This document shows, in pieces, positions 1-9,900 of a stretch of 45,274 nt of DNA; position 1 is the stretch's first letter, and the number at the start of each line of letters is the position of its first letter. The notes below the pieces were generated by a model, which searched no databases, was not told the DNA's origin, and saw only the letters and a list, made by a program, of their open reading frames with translations. The translations under genes were made by a program, and so were the position numbers. The DNA lies in NCBI GenBank assembly GCA_009779195.1, contig WRET01000021.1:1-45274 (forward strand), written 5' to 3'. The DNA comes from Micrococcales bacterium (GTDB lineage: Bacteria > Actinomycetota > Actinomycetes > Actinomycetales > Cellulomonadaceae).

Positions 1-82
1 GCTCCTGGACCTCGGCAGTAGCGTCCGCGCCGGCGAACGCGTCGTCCAGCAGACGGTGGATGTTGGTGCTGGTGCTGGTCAT
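1..82 (-). CDS. Permease-prefix/HAAS-type protein, N-terminal fragment
   Basis: Only the first 27 residues lie in the window; the gene runs off the left edge. The ATG is two bases beyond the stop of the PadR gene (TGA-CC-ATG), so the pair is almost certainly one operon. The visible start (MTSTSTNIHRLLDDAFAGAD, then ATAEVQE) resembles the N-terminal 'permease prefix domain 1' / DUF1700-like proteins that commonly follow PadR regulators in actinobacteria, which are usually membrane proteins. The family call rests on context and a very short sequence, so it is tentative. Confidence 0.5.
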   Translation of the reverse strand, partial: MTSTSTNIHRLLDDAFAGADATAEVQE

Positions 83-84
83 GG

Positions 85-435
85 TCACTTTCCGATCTGC
101 AAGATGTTGTCGATGATGTCCCGGGTGGTGTTCCACGCAGCGACGTTGCGGTGGAACACGGCCCGGCCGGCGTCGGTGACGTGGTAGTACTTGCGCCGGC
201 CTCCCTGGGTCTCGCCACCCCAGTAGGACTCGACGAGGCCGTCCTTCTGCAGACGGCGGTAGGTGGCGTACAACGTCGCCTCTTTGATCTCGTGCGCTCC
301 CCCGGTGGCCTGGCGGATCGCCTTGAAAATCTCAAAGCCGTAGCGGTCAGCACGTTGCAGCACCGACAGCACGATCGTGTCGGTGTGCCCACGTAGCAGG
401 TCGGACGCCAGAGGATCCGTGGCTGGCTCTGTCAT
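85..435 (-). CDS. PadR-family transcriptional regulator
   Basis: A 116-residue protein with the compact PadR layout: an N-terminal winged helix (about residues 12-90, with the 'YGFEIFKAIRQATGG' and 'ATLYATYRRLQKDGLVES' segments, the latter being the family's usual ATLY-R-L-GL-S signature) followed by a short C-terminal dimerisation helix. PadR proteins are mostly repressors that control their own operon. I chose the ATG at 435 because it puts the winged helix at the usual distance from the N-terminus and because a perfect palindrome sits directly upstream; the reading frame stays open further upstream but codes for low-complexity proline-rich sequence. It is followed after two bases by a permease-prefix type gene. 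The ligand cannot be told from sequence. Confidence 0.92.
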   Translation of the reverse strand: MTEPATDPLASDLLRGHTDTIVLSVLQRADRYGFEIFKAIRQATGGAHEIKEATLYATYRRLQKDGLVESYWGGETQGGRRKYYHVTDAGRAVFHRNVAAWNTTRDIIDNILQIGK

Positions 436-439
436 GCCC

Positions 440-462
440 AGTACTGTATCACGCACAGTACT
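440..462. promoter_or_regulatory. Palindromic operator, probable PadR binding site
   Basis: Perfect 8-base inverted repeat AGTACTGT-N7-ACAGTACT lying 5-27 bases upstream of the PadR start codon. On the minus strand a TACAGT hexamer within the palindrome ends seven bases before the ATG, so it could be the -10 box of a leaderless promoter that the repressor would cover. Autoregulation through such a site is usual in the family; binding itself is inferred. Confidence 0.7.
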
Positions 463-607
463 AAATGGGGCAAGCCAGCCGGAATCAGCCCATACGGGTG
501 ATATGCAGGAACACCCGGGCACAGTGGAGCATCGAACATCCGGCGCGTCCGCCTGGGCGCGTGACCAGCCGCCGTAGCGAAGGACGCCTGATGAGGATGG
601 TGGACCA

Positions 608-1171
608 GTGAGCCGGACCCGCACGCTGCCCGTGATCGCTACCGCGCTGTGCGTGATGGCACTGCTCGTCGGATGCAGGATCGAGAACACGCCACGCGGC
701 GACAACAGCGTCGGGCCGGGCGGTGGAGGGGGCGGGCAGGGCGGCGGTGGCTCTGTGACCAACAACGTCCTGGTCGGCAGCTGGAGCAGCTCGACCAGCG
801 CCCCTGACCCGTGGAACAGCTTCAACGGGGGTATGGGTGGTGCCGGGAGCGGGGAGAGGCTCGACTTCGCCGCCGACGGTACCTACGCGTACGTCATGGT
901 CGGAGCCAGCTCTGTGGTCGAGTTCGCGATCGGCGACAAGGGAAGCTACGAGGTCAACGGCGACAAGGTCACGTTCTACGACCGGCGCCACACCTTCGAG
1001 AACTACAAGGACCCCTCCGCATCGTTCAGCGACAGGCCGATGGACGCCGGGACAGCGTCCTTCCGGATCGAGACGGACGGCAGTGGCCGCAAGACCTTGG
1101 TGGTCTACGGCGTGGACAGCTCAGGTCAGGAGGACGTGATCTACGGTCCGATGCAGTACCAAGGCGGCTGA
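608..1171 (+). CDS. Secreted lipoprotein, CxxxNxPR family (copy A)
   Basis: 187 residues with a short basic N-terminus, hydrophobic core and lipobox LLVGC, so lipidated at about Cys23 and exported. After the cysteine come the residues RIENTPRG, a Gly-rich spacer, a VGSW motif and a beta-rich region. Three other lipoproteins in this window (at 20.5, 21.3 and 30.0 kb) share the Cys-x3-N-x-PR motif and the VGSW motif; this copy is the most diverged and lacks their cysteine-containing C-terminus. The start is GTG at 608 with an AGGATGG-like site upstream. The gene stands alone between the PadR operator and a strong hairpin. Function unknown; the overall look is a small lipocalin-like beta-barrel, which is a guess. 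Confidence 0.8.
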   Translation: MSRTRTLPVIATALCVMALLVGCRIENTPRGDNSVGPGGGGGGQGGGGSVTNNVLVGSWSSSTSAPDPWNSFNGGMGGAGSGERLDFAADGTYAYVMVGASSVVEFAIGDKGSYEVNGDKVTFYDRRHTFENYKDPSASFSDRPMDAGTASFRIETDGSGRKTLVVYGVDSSGQEDVIYGPMQYQGG

Positions 1172-1187
1172 GGCCAGACAGTCGAAA

Positions 1188-1225
1188 CTGGGCGTCGCGG
1201 TGAGACCTCTCACCGCGACGCCCAG
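1188..1225. terminator. Bidirectional hairpin terminator
   Basis: Perfect 18-base-pair stem (arms 1188-1205 and 1208-1225, beginning CTGGGCGTCGCGG) between the 3' ends of the convergent lipoprotein and flotillin genes. There is no T-run, as is common in high-GC actinobacteria. Confidence 0.8.
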
Positions 1226-1236
1226 CTGTCGTCGGG

Positions 1237-2691
1237 TCAGGCGGAGGGAGTGGGGGTGGGGTCTTCGTGTTTGGCGCCGGCTTTCTGCAGCAACGATGTC
1301 AGGTCCAGGCCGGTGAGGCTGTGCAGGACTCCGGGCAGCTCGCCTGCGACCTGGGAGACCGTCTTGGTGACCGCGGACGCGCCGTCGGTGGAGACCACAG
1401 TGAGGTGGTCGATCGCGCCCAGGGGGGTGGCGATGGCCTTGGCGATCTCGGGCAGACGGGCGATGATCTCGTTGGCCAGGGCCGCGTCGCCGTACTTCTT
1501 GAGGGCTTCGGCTTTGGCGTCGGTGGCTTTGGCCTCCGCCAGACCTTCGGCGGCGATAGCGGTGGCGCGGGCCTCACCTTCGGCTTTGATACCTTCGGCC
1601 TGGGCGACCTGACGGTCCCGGTCGGCGATACCAGCGAGGCGGACGGCTTCGGCAGCAGCCTCGGCGTCTTGCACCGCGGCGACCTTGTTGGCCTCGGCGA
1701 TCCTGGAACGTTTGAACGCCTCAGCCTCGGTGGAGGCGTTCGCGGCGTCGCGGCGGGCCTGGGCTTCTTGGACGGTCGCGTACGCCTCAGCCTCGGCAGG
1801 TTTGCGGACCTCGATGTCGAGGCGTTCTTGCTCGGCGCGGGCTTTCTCGACGAGGGCCTCGCGCTCTTCGGCGGCCACGACACGGTCCTGCTCGGCTTTG
1901 GCTAGCTGGCCAGCGGCGTTGGCCTCAGCGTCGGCACGGTCCGTCTCGGCCTTGATCGCAGCCTGTTTGAGGGCCAGGGCCTTGCGGCGTTCGGCGACCT
2001 GCTCGGTGGCTTCGATACGGGCGAACTCGGCCACGCGGGCGGTCTCGGCCTCTTTGACCTCGGCGTGCTGGCGGGCCAGGGCGGCTTCGGCGCGGCCCAG
2101 GTCGGCCAGGTAGGTGGTGCCCGGGGTGGAGACGTCAGAGATGTTCAGCAGGTCCACCTGCAGGCCCTGCTCGGCCAGGTCGACTTTCGTCGCCTCGACC
2201 ACAGCTTCGGACAGCGCGGTGCGGTTGGAGATGATCTGCTGCACAGGCATGTTGCCGATGATCGACCGCAGCGAGCCCTCCAAGGACTGCTGGATGATCT
2301 GGTTCAACGACCCCTGCTGGCTCAAGAACCGTTGCGCGGCCCGGCGCACACCCTCTGTCGTGCCGGAGACCTTGAAGTTCACCGACGCCTGGATGGCCAG
2401 CTTGATGAAGTTCTTGTCCACACCCTCGACGCTGATGGCGATCTGGCGCTGCTCGAGGGAGACCTCGAACCCCTGCTGGATGACCGGCCACACGAACGTA
2501 CGGCCACCGATGACGACTTTCTGCCCGCCGTCGGTCGGTTCGCGCTCGCGGGCGCCGCGGCCCACGATGACCAGCGCCTTGTTCGGTGCCACACGTTTGA
2601 TCCGGGTGGCGATGAAAATCGCCAGGCACAGCACGACGAGAACCAGGACGGCCACCGCGATGATGGTGACGTTGTCGGAGTACGAATCCAC
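1237..2691 (-). CDS. Flotillin-like SPFH-domain protein
   Basis: 484 residues. A single N-terminal membrane segment (about residues 8-30) is followed by an SPFH/band-7 domain (about 35-200, with the 'AIQASVNFKV' and 'IGNMPVQQII' type segments of flotillins), then a long Ala/Glu/Arg-rich coiled coil (about 210-410) made of repeated EAEA-type heptads, and a Gly/Val-rich C-terminal part. Flotillins organise ordered membrane domains and oligomerise by the coiled coil. The start chosen is GTG at 2691, preceded by GAGAGAAG; extension upstream would add non-conserved residues. It lies 28 bases behind an NfeD gene, the standard flotillin partner, so the two form one operon. Confidence 0.93.
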   Translation of the reverse strand: MDSYSDNVTIIAVAVLVLVVLCLAIFIATRIKRVAPNKALVIVGRGAREREPTDGGQKVVIGGRTFVWPVIQQGFEVSLEQRQIAISVEGVDKNFIKLAIQASVNFKVSGTTEGVRRAAQRFLSQQGSLNQIIQQSLEGSLRSIIGNMPVQQIISNRTALSEAVVEATKVDLAEQGLQVDLLNISDVSTPGTTYLADLGRAEAALARQHAEVKEAETARVAEFARIEATEQVAERRKALALKQAAIKAETDRADAEANAAGQLAKAEQDRVVAAEEREALVEKARAEQERLDIEVRKPAEAEAYATVQEAQARRDAANASTEAEAFKRSRIAEANKVAAVQDAEAAAEAVRLAGIADRDRQVAQAEGIKAEGEARATAIAAEGLAEAKATDAKAEALKKYGDAALANEIIARLPEIAKAIATPLGAIDHLTVVSTDGASAVTKTVSQVAGELPGVLHSLTGLDLTSLLQKAGAKHEDPTPTPSA

Positions 2692-2719
2692 GCTTGCTTC
2701 TCTCAATCTCGTTAGTGGG

Positions 2720-3220
2720 TCAGCGAGGTGGTTCGTCCACGTCGCTGGGTGCGTCACACGGCCCCGCCTCCTCGACCTTGACCCGTGTGCCTTGCACGTC
2801 CACGACGCGCACACGGGCGCCAGAGGTGATCTGGTAGTCGGCGAACGCCATACGGGTCTCGACCTCGTGCGGACCGTCGAGGCTGACCTCGCCCGAGGCT
2901 GCGGTGATCGTCGAGCGGGCCGTGCCGTGAAGGCCCACCGGAGACGACGGTGTGCCGTCGTCGGAGCTGCTCACCACACGTACGGCCAACGGCACAGCCG
3001 CCAGCACAGCCAGCCCGAGCACCCCTGACACCACGTACATCAACACGAGCGGTCCGTCGTTGACGGCGATGATGGCACCGACCGCTCCGAACACGGCCAT
3101 ACCGGCGCCGAGCCCGGCACCGGTGAACGTCCCGTCGAACAGGTCGACCAGATCCCCGAAGGCCAGCGAGACGAGCAGCAAGACCAGGCCAGCCGTACCG
3201 ACAGCAATGAACGGAACCAT
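2720..3220 (-). CDS. NfeD-like membrane protein
   Basis: 166 residues: three or four membrane segments in the first ~85 residues, then a soluble C-terminal OB-fold domain (about 95-155, 'VGLHGTARSTITAASGEV' and 'VRVVDVQGTRVKVEE'), the NfeD C-terminal pattern. It lacks the N-terminal ClpP-class protease domain, so it is the short (NfeD1b-like) form that accompanies flotillin. Start ATG at 3220. First gene of the nfeD-flotillin operon. The very long open frame that continues upstream on this strand is a shadow of the antiporter gene. Confidence 0.9.
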   Translation of the reverse strand: MVPFIAVGTAGLVLLLVSLAFGDLVDLFDGTFTGAGLGAGMAVFGAVGAIIAVNDGPLVLMYVVSGVLGLAVLAAVPLAVRVVSSSDDGTPSSPVGLHGTARSTITAASGEVSLDGPHEVETRMAFADYQITSGARVRVVDVQGTRVKVEEAGPCDAPSDVDEPPR

Positions 3221-3388
3221 AGGGACCAGCCTAACGGTCCCCGCCAGCGGTACGGCCGGGCCTGGGTCGAACTCTGCGCGTTCTTTCGCGCGTTGCGCCC
3301 CGCGTGACGCAACTACTTGGATGTCCGAAGTGCCCGTTGTGTTCCCGGGGTCGGGACCGAGTTCTGGTCGCAGCACTGCCCGCGTCCG

Positions 3389-3394
3389 TACACT
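3389..3394 (+). promoter_or_regulatory. -10 box, leaderless promoter of the antiporter
   Basis: TACACT ending seven bases before the GTG at 3402, which places the transcript start on or next to the start codon. No ribosome binding site is present, consistent with a leaderless mRNA. Confidence 0.55.
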
Positions 3395-3401
3395 ACGGGG
3401 C

Positions 3402-5153
3402 GTGGAGACCGCCCTGCCCCTGATCATCATCGGCGTGCTCGTGACCGTCGCCGTGACCGCCTTCGCTCCGAAGATGGGTGTCGCCGGGCCGTTGGCCTTG
3501 GTCATCGTCGGTATCGCTGTGTCCATGACACCGTGGTGGCACGACCTGTTCATCAACGGTTTCGAAGTCGAGCCGGACATCGTCCTCGAGCTCATCTTGC
3601 CGCCGCTGCTGTACGCCACGGCTGTGTCGATGCCCACCATGGACTTCCGGCGGAACCTGTGGATCATCTCGGCGATGGCGGTCGTGCTGGTCGTGGTGTC
3701 CGCTGTGGCGGTGGGGGTGCTGCTGCACCATATGCTCGGTATCCACCTGGCGCTGGGTATCGCGGTAGGCGCTGTGGTCAGCCCGACCGACGCCGTGGCC
3801 ACGACGATCGTGCGAAAGGCGGGGTTGTCACCGAGGGTGGTGACAGTCTTGGAGGGCGAAGCCCTGCTCAACGACGCGACTGCTCTGGTGCTGCTGCGCA
3901 GCGCCAAAGGCGTGGTGGCGGTCACGGCGGTGACCACCGCGGGAGCCGCTGCCGGGCACGTCGACCTGTGGGGGGTCGGACGAGACTTCCTGTGGGCGGT
4001 CGCGGTCGCAGTGGTGATCGGGTGGGTCGTGGGGCGGCTCAACCTGTTCGTCCGCGGGTGGTTCCACAACCCGTCGAAGTCTGTGGCTATCTCTTTGGTG
4101 ACACCGTTCATCGCGGCGGTCCCCACCGAGCACCTCAACGGGTCGGGGCTTGTCGCGGCGGTCGTCGCGGGGCTGGTCATCGGGTACGGCTCGCCGCGCG
4201 CGCTGTCGGCTGACGAACGGCTCACCGAGAAAGCCGTGTGGGGGACGGTCAACCTGCTGCTCGAAGGCGGGATCTTCTTGCTCATGGGTCTGCAGGCCGC
4301 GGCACTGGTCGACCACGTCGACGAGGCGCACGAGTCGGCGTGGCTCGCCTTGGAGATCGGGATGCTCGTGGCGTTGGTCATCATGGTCATCCGCTCGGCG
4401 TTCATCGCCCCGGCGTTGTACTCGCTGAGCCGGCGCCGGCGCCGCGGTGGCACCCGCGAACGGCTCGTGGCGCTGCAGCAGCTGGTCGACGACGATGCCC
4501 TGCGCCGTGCTTCGGAGGCACTGCCCGGTCATGACCGGCGCCTCAAACAGGCCACGTTCCGCATCGCCCGGCGCACAGCCGACCTGGACTACCTGGCTGA
4601 CCAGCGCCTGGGCCCCAAAGAGGGTGTGGTGCTGGTGTGGGCGGGTATGCGCGGGGCGATCACCTTGGCTGCTGTCCAGACACTGCCGATGGGTGTGGAA
4701 AACCGTGCGCTGCTGGTGCTGATCGCGTTCGTCGTGGCGGTCGGCACGTTGTTGGTGCAGGGGTCGACGCTGCCGTACCTGGTGCGCTGGCTGAACCTGG
4801 ACGTGCCGACCGACAACGGCGAGGAACGTCGGGCCCTGCGCGCCGACCTGACCGCCGCGCGTATGTCCCAGCTCGACTCGGCTGAGCTCAAACGCCCCAA
4901 CGGCCAGAAGTTCGACCCCGATATGCTCGACCAGTTCCGCGCCGAGCTCGAACAGCTCCACGAGCACCTGCTGGAACCCACCGCCGAGTCACGCGCGTGG
5001 CGTGCCCAGTTCCGCGAGCTGCGCCAGATCCTCATCAAAGCGCAGCGGACCGAGCTGGTCCGCCAGCGCAACCTGGGCACCTACCAGTCTGAGCTCCTCG
5101 ACGAGGCCCTGGACCAGCTCGACGCCGACCAGCTGGGCCTGGACATGCACTGA
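3402..5153 (+). CDS. CPA1-family Na+/H+ antiporter
   Basis: 583 residues, with about 12 hydrophobic segments up to residue ~440 and a charged cytoplasmic tail of about 140 residues after them. Family hallmarks visible: 'VVSPTDAVATTIVRKAG' in the central region and the 'EGEALLNDATALVLL' stretch carrying the Asn-Asp ion-binding pair of NhaP/NHE-type exchangers. A further hydrophobic segment (WAGMRGAITLAAVQTLP, around residues 410-425) is the conserved GMRG region. Exchanges protons for Na+ (or K+) at the cell membrane. Start GTG 3402 was chosen for the leaderless -10 box just upstream; the frame is open further upstream over the divergent nfeD gene but without coding character. Confidence 0.92.
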   Translation: METALPLIIIGVLVTVAVTAFAPKMGVAGPLALVIVGIAVSMTPWWHDLFINGFEVEPDIVLELILPPLLYATAVSMPTMDFRRNLWIISAMAVVLVVVSAVAVGVLLHHMLGIHLALGIAVGAVVSPTDAVATTIVRKAGLSPRVVTVLEGEALLNDATALVLLRSAKGVVAVTAVTTAGAAAGHVDLWGVGRDFLWAVAVAVVIGWVVGRLNLFVRGWFHNPSKSVAISLVTPFIAAVPTEHLNGSGLVAAVVAGLVIGYGSPRALSADERLTEKAVWGTVNLLLEGGIFLLMGLQAAALVDHVDEAHESAWLALEIGMLVALVIMVIRSAFIAPALYSLSRRRRRGGTRERLVALQQLVDDDALRRASEALPGHDRRLKQATFRIARRTADLDYLADQRLGPKEGVVLVWAGMRGAITLAAVQTLPMGVENRALLVLIAFVVAVGTLLVQGSTLPYLVRWLNLDVPTDNGEERRALRADLTAARMSQLDSAELKRPNGQKFDPDMLDQFRAELEQLHEHLLEPTAESRAWRAQFRELRQILIKAQRTELVRQRNLGTYQSELLDEALDQLDADQLGLDMH

Positions 5154-5190
5154 CGCCGCTGGGGGCGAGGCTCTGCCAGACCTCGGTGGG

Positions 5191-6870
5191 TCAGCCGTGC
5201 TCGGCGAGGTAGTGCTCGCGGACCTCTCGGCGCAGGATCTTGCCGAGCATGGAACGCGGCAAGTCAGACAGGGCGACGATATCGCGGGGGACCTTGTAGG
5301 CGGCCAGGCGTTCGCGGCACCACTGGCGCACCGGCTCCACGTCGAGCTCGGCGCCGGGACGCAGCAGCACCACCGCCACGACACGTTCGCCGCCCGACGG
5401 TGAGGGGATACCCACGACGGCGGCGTCGGCCAGGTCGGGGTGGGCACGCAGGACGTTCTCGACCTCTGAGGGCGAGACGTTGAACCCGCCGGTGATGATG
5501 AGCTCTTTGACCCGGTCGACGATGGTGGTGTACCCGTCGGCGTCCACGGTGACCAGGTCACCGGTGCGCAGCCAGCCGCCGGGCAGCAGCGCCTTGGCGG
5601 TCTCCTCGTCATTGTTCCAGTAGCCGGAGAAAACCTGGGGACCTTTGATGAGCAGCTCGCCGCGCTCGCCCTGGGCGACTTCGCGGGTCGGGTCGTCAGG
5701 GTCGACGACTTTCATGGACGTCGACGGGAACGGCACCCCGATCGTCCCGGTACGCCGCGTGGGGTGGAACGGGTTGCCCAGGCACACCGGGGAGGCCTCG
5801 GTCATGCCGTACCCCTCGACCAGCAGCCCGCCAGCGGTCGACTCCCACAGGTCCACGGTGGAGTCGGGCAGGTTCATCGCCCCGGAGATGCAGAACTTCG
5901 TCGAGCTGAAGGAGACCTTGCGCTCGGCGGCGAGGGTGGCGGTGCGTTCGTAGACCGTCGGGACGCCGATGTACACCGTCGGCGGGCGTTTCTTCGCGGC
6001 GGTGAGCACCAGCTCGGGGTCGAACGCCGGGAACAGCACCATCCGGGCCTGCAGCAGGACGCCGCAGGTGAGGAACAACGTCATACCGAACGAGTGGAAC
6101 ATCGGCAGCACCACGTAGAAAACCTCTTTACGCGGCAGTGCCCCGTGCATCCACGCCCGTCCCTGCCGGGCGTTGGCGTACAGGTTGTAGTGGCTGAGCA
6201 TCGCACCTTTGGGGGTGCCGGTCGTGCCTGAGGTGTACCCGATGACGGCCAGGTCGTGCACCGACGGACGCGGGTGCGTGGAGATCAGCGGCGGGCCGTC
6301 GAGCAGCTGCGCCCAGGTCATCGCCCCGGGGGCCGGGGCGGTGAGCTTGTCGCGGGTCTCTTTGAGCTTGGGCACCGGCAGCTTCAGGGCCAGGCGTTTG
6401 ACCAGCGGGAACTCGGTGAGCATATTGACCGCGACGATATGGTCGGCAGCCACGTCGTCGGGCAGCGCTGTGAGCTTGGGGACGGCCACGTCCCAGCAGA
6501 TAGCGACCCGGGCAGCGTGGTCTTCGAACATGTGCCGCAGCTCGCGTTCGGTGTACAGGGGGTTGTGCTCGACGACCACGGCTCCTAGCCGCAGCACCGC
6601 GTAGAACGCGACCATGTGCTGCGGGCAGTTCGGCAAGATGATCGCCACACGGTCCCCGGCCTGCACCCCCAGCTGGCGCAGCCCTTCGGCGGCCCGGGCG
6701 ATCTGGTCCCCCAGCGCCGTGTACGTGGTTTCCGCCCCGAAGAACTCCATCGCGACGTTGTTGCCCGCCTCGGCGACCGCCTGTTCGACCATCGACGACA
6801 GCGACTGTGTTGGGAGCTCGATCTGCGCGGGAACTCCTGGCTGATAATGCTTGACCCATGGTGCGTCCAC
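5191..6870 (-). CDS. Long-chain fatty acid-CoA ligase (FadD-type)
   Basis: 559 residues, normal length for the ANL adenylate-forming family. ATP is used to make acyl-adenylate, then acyl-CoA. Motifs in order: 'YTSGTTGTPKGAML' phosphate loop near residue 215, 'GYGMTEASPVC' (A5) near 350, 'LRTGDLVTVDADGY' (A7) near 440 with the ribose-binding Asp, the hinge 'DRVKELIITGGFNVSPSEVE' and a C-terminal catalytic lysine in 'AAYKVPRDI'. The start GTG at 6870 begins VDAPWVKHYQPG, typical for actinobacterial homologues, and has TACAGT six bases upstream; an ATG at 6921 would add 17 residues. Single gene; the neighbours do not specify its substrate. Confidence 0.93.
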   Translation of the reverse strand: MDAPWVKHYQPGVPAQIELPTQSLSSMVEQAVAEAGNNVAMEFFGAETTYTALGDQIARAAEGLRQLGVQAGDRVAIILPNCPQHMVAFYAVLRLGAVVVEHNPLYTERELRHMFEDHAARVAICWDVAVPKLTALPDDVAADHIVAVNMLTEFPLVKRLALKLPVPKLKETRDKLTAPAPGAMTWAQLLDGPPLISTHPRPSVHDLAVIGYTSGTTGTPKGAMLSHYNLYANARQGRAWMHGALPRKEVFYVVLPMFHSFGMTLFLTCGVLLQARMVLFPAFDPELVLTAAKKRPPTVYIGVPTVYERTATLAAERKVSFSSTKFCISGAMNLPDSTVDLWESTAGGLLVEGYGMTEASPVCLGNPFHPTRRTGTIGVPFPSTSMKVVDPDDPTREVAQGERGELLIKGPQVFSGYWNNDEETAKALLPGGWLRTGDLVTVDADGYTTIVDRVKELIITGGFNVSPSEVENVLRAHPDLADAAVVGIPSPSGGERVVAVVLLRPGAELDVEPVRQWCRERLAAYKVPRDIVALSDLPRSMLGKILRREVREHYLAEHG

Positions 6871-6876
6871 ACCCGG

Positions 6877-6882
6877 ACTGTA
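6877..6882 (-). promoter_or_regulatory. -10 box of the acyl-CoA ligase gene
   Basis: TACAGT on the minus strand, six bases upstream of the GTG at 6870; no Shine-Dalgarno sequence, so probably a leaderless start. Confidence 0.45.
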
Positions 6883-6969
6883 GGGGTTGTCACCCCATTT
6901 GTGCACGCGACCCCACCACAACGGCGCAACTGACCATCCTTGGTGGGCCGAGGGGCGTGTCGGTGAGGC

Positions 6970-9900
6970 TCACGCCTGCATGTCGACGAAACGTGAGTAG
7001 TGGCCCTGGAAGGCGACGGTGATGGTGTCCGTCGGCCCGTTGCGGTGCTTGGCGACGATGAGGTCGGCTTCTCCGGCACGGGGAGACTCGCGTTCGTAGG
7101 CGTCCTCGCGGTGCAACAAGATCACCATGTCAGCGTCCTGCTCGATGGAGTTGTGCACGGCGATACCGTCGGCGACGAAGTTGTGGGTGCCCACGACTGT
7201 GGCGTCGTAGACAGGACGTTCGCCCAGGGGTTCGACTGAGGTGACCGGGTCCCAGGCGATGTCGTTGACCGCGTCGAGCTCGAGGTTGGCCGTGTCGAGC
7301 AGCTCGGCGATCTCGGCCAGCGCGGGGGTGGTGACACCCGTCGGAGGGGTCTGGACCAGGCTCTCGAGCCGAGAGCCGTGCTGCTCGAGCGCAGACCTGT
7401 CTCGTTGGTGCACGACGCAACCACGGACCGGGGTCGGCGGTGCACCGAGCACCGGACGCTGGTTCGGCACCCGGTCGAGCACCTCGCGCACCTGCATCCA
7501 CACCGGGCTGGGCGCAGGTGACCGCCCGGGCCGGGTCCGTACCGCCGCCAGGAGCCGGGCGGCCGCCTGAACCCGTGCCCCGACCACCCCGATCTCTTGC
7601 AGGAACCGGCGTTGGTCGTCACGTCCGACGACCTCTAGCCGTGTGCCGGGCAGCCCTGGACGACCCACGACACGGGTGGAGATCCCGAACCTCAGCAGCA
7701 GGCACGCCAGGTCGTCGAGCATCTGGCGTGACCCGCAGCGGTAGCCGATGACCCCGGTGCGCCCGCGGCGGTGCACCACCACCGACCCAGCCGCCGACCA
7801 CAGGTGGCGCAAGAACAACGCGATCTGGCCTTTGGGCAGGCTCGCCACAGACTCGGGGACGAAACGCCCGGCAGCGCCTACGCGCAGCACACCCAGGTCG
7901 TCCAACCAGTCGGCGACCTGGTCGCGGGTGTTCGCATCGCTTCGTTCCAGGTGGACGACCAACGCCCGCGACCCTGGTGGCCCGTGCGTGACAGCCTGCG
8001 CGCCGAGCACGCCAGCCGCCGCAGCAACCTCGTCAGCGCACTGCTGGTCGCAGGTCAGGTACCGCACCGGCTGGTCCAGGCCGTACGCCCCTGCGGCGAG
8101 CAGGTGCGCCAAGAGCACCACACGCCGGTCGTCCCACTCGGTGACCAGCCCTGGAGCCGGAACATGCCGGGGAACCCCGATCCGGTCGCCCACCGACAGG
8201 GTCTCCAACGCACGCCACCCACCTGCGGTCAAGAACGGGTGGTTCGCTGTGGCCGTGACCTGTTTGCCTGACGCTGTGGTCAGCCGGAACACCGGCTTCA
8301 CCCCTGTGGGGAACACGTGGGTCAGGTCCCGGCGCACGTAGTTCAGCCGGTCGTCCAGCGCCCACACCGGCACGTCGTGGGTCCCCAGGGCGTACAGCTC
8401 GCCCATCGTCGTGGTCGTCCCGGTGTCGGCGCGCAGGATACGGGTGTCAGCCACCAGGCACCCCGACTCGCGCAGGTCGCTCATCTGTGGTTTCTTGTCC
8501 TGGCGCTGCTCAGGGCCGCGGTTGAGCTGGCTGATGGCGATCAGCGGCACGTCGAGCTCTTTGGCCAGCAGCTTCAGCGCACGGGAGAACTCCGAGACCT
8601 CCTGCTGGCGAGACTCCACACGTTTGCCCGAGCTCATCAGCTGCAGGTAGTCGATGATGACCAGCCGCAGGTCGTGACGCTGTTTGAGCCGCCGGCACTT
8701 GGCCCGGATCTCCATGAGCGACATGTTCGGCGAGTCGTCGATGAACAGCGGCGCCTCCGACACACGCCCGGCAGCCTCGGCGACCCGCCCCCAGTCCTCG
8801 TCGCTCATGTGCTGGCCGGTCCGCAGCTTTTGCAGGTGCACCCGCGCCTCAGCGGCCAGCAACCGCATCGTGATCTCGTTGCGGCTCATCTCCAGCGAGA
8901 ACACCACCGACGACAGACCGTTCTTGATCGACGCAGAACGGGCGATGTCGATCCCCAGCGTGGAGTTGTGTGTCGGGATCATCGTCGACCCAGCAAGGTA
9001 CTGATGCGTGGGGTGGTCTACCTCGACGCACCGCACTGGAACCGACTCGACTGGTTCGACCGACACCACCATCCGCTGGTGCAACCGAGGTGTGCCAGGC
9101 CGACGACGTTCCTTGTGGACCAACCGTTTGCGTTCCAGCCAGAAGATGTCATCGGTGGTGGTGAACGTGATTGTGTAGGCGGTCGAGGTGGCTGCGGTCC
9201 GTCCGCGCACCGAACGTTGCGACCAGCCGGTGCGGTACCCCAACGAGTGCACCAGCTCGCGCACGTCGGCGGCGAGCCGGGCGTTGGTCACCGTGATCTG
9301 CGGGCTTCCTGTCGGGTTGACTGTTCCGTCGGTGTCGAGCAGCCCTGCCAACAACGCTCGGCGCTGCGCTTCGCCCGCCCTCAGGTACGTCACCGGGATG
9401 TGCTTGTCCCCGAGCACCCCAAGGGTGCGCAACCTGCCTTGCACCGTACCGAGCTTTCCTCGGCAGTCCTGGCACTGCCGGTGCCCGCTGCTCGGGCGGC
9501 CGCAGTCCGGGCATGTGGGCGTCGTGCGTCCCATGCCTGGTGTGCCAAGGCGTCCACCGCATGTGCGGCCGCACGTCCTGACCTGGTCCAGGCGCGGTAG
9601 GAACGACCGGCCGCACACCTCGCACCTGCGTTCGGCGATCGGTTCCACTGGCAGGCCGAGCCGGTAGAGACGTGCAGGTCCACACTGGACAGCGCTGGAC
9701 GGAACCGCGTCGTAACCCAGGCCCTCGATCTGGGTGACGATCTCGGGGTCGGCGGTGACGAAACGGGCGTCATCGGCACAACCGCCGCCCAGCCAAACCC
9801 CGAGCACGTACGGGTGGATCAGCAAGTCAGCGTCCGGCAGGTGCAGCGGCGATGTCACAGGGACCGCATAGTTGAGCCGGGCCTCGGCCGTGCGGAGGCG

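Noticed and set aside
2720..4453. 577-residue minus-strand open frame opposite the antiporter
   Set aside because: Only its last 166 codons (NfeD) look like protein; the rest is Ser/Thr/Arg-rich shadow of the antiporter's codon pattern.
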